In this document: positions 63,387-64,000 of the stretch, piece by piece
Layout of the letters: the number at the start of each line of letters is the position of its first letter
How positions within the stretch are numbered: the stretch's first letter is position 1
Origin: an uncultured Prevotellaceae bacterium
Lineage (GTDB): Bacteria > Bacteroidota > Bacteroidia > Bacteroidales > Bacteroidaceae
Assembly: GCA_902785945.1 (NCBI GenBank)
Contig: CADAAR010000001.1
Span: 62,001-126,000, forward strand
Length of the DNA stretch: 64,000 nucleotides
Direction: 5' to 3'
Program-made: the position numbers and the translations under genes
The notes under the pieces: generated by a model
The model's input: the letters and a program-made list of their open reading frames with translations, nothing else
Database searches by the model: none
What the model was told of the DNA's origin: nothing

Positions 63387-64000
63387 TTAAAATAAATCCC
63401 GCTCGTCTAAAACTTTAAATTTCTCGCGCTTATGCCTAACTTCTTCCAAATTCAGCAGAAATGATGCAGTATCCTGTACGTTCGCTTTACAACAATCTAA
63501 TGTTTTACCTATAGGACTTATAACGGCACTACATCCACGGTAATGATTGTACGCATCATCTCCGACACGATTACAGCCAATCAGATACGCTTGATTTTCG
63601 ATGGCTCGTGCTCGCGTCAGAATCTGCCAAGCATTCTGACGACTTTCCGGCCAGTTGGCTACACAGATAATGGCATCATACGGATAAGCATCGCAATAAC
63701 GACTCCATACAGGAAACCTCATATCGTAGCACGTCAGCAGCAAAAATCTGAATCCTTCGTATTCCACCACTGTATGCTTATCCCCTGCAGTGTAATACTG
63801 ATCCTCATGACCATACGAGAAAAGATGATGTTTATCATAATATTGCAGAATCTCTTTTCTGCCATTTATAAAATAATGTCTGTTCCGATAGGTTCCGTCT
63901 ACGTGGATCGCCAGACTGCCACAAATGGAACATCTTAGCGTCTTGGCCTTTGTCTTCATCCATTCCAGCGCCATCGATTGCGACTCTTCCTCAGCGATGC
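63387..64000 (-). CDS. Nitrilase-family amidohydrolase (omega-amidase/YafV-like), start outside the window
   Basis: The frame is open to the right edge (upstream codons read IAEEESQS before MALEW), so the N-terminus with the catalytic Glu is missing. Catalytic Lys in YDKHHLFSYG and Cys in LLTCYDMRFP are present, followed by YDAIICVANWPESR. This fits omega-amidase, which hydrolyses alpha-ketoglutaramate-type amides in metabolite repair. A complete C-terminus is in the window. Confidence 0.85.
   Translation of the reverse strand, partial: IAEEESQSMALEWMKTKAKTLRCSICGSLAIHVDGTYRNRHYFINGRKEILQYYDKHHLFSYGHEDQYYTAGDKHTVVEYEGFRFLLLTCYDMRFPVWSRYCDAYPYDAIICVANWPESRQNAWQILTRARAIENQAYLIGCNRVGDDAYNHYRGCSAVISPIGKTLDCCKANVQDTASFLLNLEEVRHKREKFKVLDERDLF

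Overview
The window comes from a member of the Bacteroidota, most likely a Prevotella-like genus (Prevotellaceae). Evidence seen directly: nearly every promoter region carries the Bacteroidota -7 element TAnnTTTG, Shine-Dalgarno sites are rare, and LpxC and FabZ are fused in one gene. There is also a complete nqrA-F operon, a TamB-type protein, a leucine-rich-repeat surface protein with the Prevotella-style C-terminal tail (…GLYIKDGNKVVVK), and a short 'type III' serA. The DNA is a normal chromosome segment, mostly housekeeping and cell-envelope genes. Only about 19.9-24.6 kb looks accessory.

Layout. 0-3 kb: the start of prmA (leftward), a Tyr/Trp- and Gly-rich secreted protein, and a FadL-like outer-membrane protein. 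3-8 kb: leftward secA, an orphan ABC ATPase and an SDR oxidoreductase. 8-10.8 kb: leftward, a degenerate PafA-like phosphatase-family protein and a DUF4105 membrane protein. 10.9-16.4 kb: rightward outer-membrane protein, lptC, a CorC/HlyC-type (GldE-like) protein and a PpiD/SurA-like foldase. 16.5-20 kb: reverse rubrerythrin, a beta-helix lipoprotein, cdd and a GH73-LysM glucosaminidase. 20-24.5 kb (accessory): two tandem micro-ORFs, a BspA/LRR surface protein with MABP-like N-terminal repeats, gene remnants with REP-like repeats, a small lipoprotein, and an HU-family regulator behind a repeat-filled leader. 24.5-34.9 kb: tamB (leftward), then nqrABCDEF (rightward), the Na+-pumping NADH:quinone oxidoreductase. 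35-38.3 kb: serC, serA and DUF1015. 38.4-43 kb: a secreted hypothetical, a YpfJ-like zinc protease, the RNase P RNA, a YihY protein, and leftward folK-like and M64 peptidase genes. 43-47.4 kb: a self-contained four-gene signalling unit with an NMT1-like binding protein, a Cache-HAMP-PP2C-HATPase sensor, a STAS protein and a cytidylate-kinase-like protein. 47.4-61.9 kb: a long leftward series, phoH, purC, menG/ubiE, aroE, purM, prfA, pyrF, an HD hydrolase, lpxD, lpxC-fabZ, lpxA, miaA and PBP1A. 62-64 kb: a DUF5715/M15-like protein, four leftward tRNA genes (Lys, Lys, Thr, Gly) and a partial nitrilase-family gene.

How the genes work together. Lipid A synthesis (lpxD, lpxC-fabZ, lpxA), LPS export (lptC), outer-membrane assembly (tamB, secA, the PpiD-like foldase) and peptidoglycan enzymes (PBP1A, GH73, the M15-like protein) give an envelope theme. 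The nqr operon supplies sodium-motive force.

Most interesting non-routine signals: the partner-switching sensor unit at 43.0-47.4 kb; an identical 41-bp module placed with identical geometry between two unrelated divergent promoter pairs (18987-19027 and 61942-61982); a recurring class of four-unit 7-bp repeats in which the third unit is always the variant; the repeat-filled 5' leader of the HU-like gene; and two tandem micro-ORFs sharing an (L/I)LAGSDT motif. No CRISPR array, prophage, complete insertion sequence or rRNA operon was seen.
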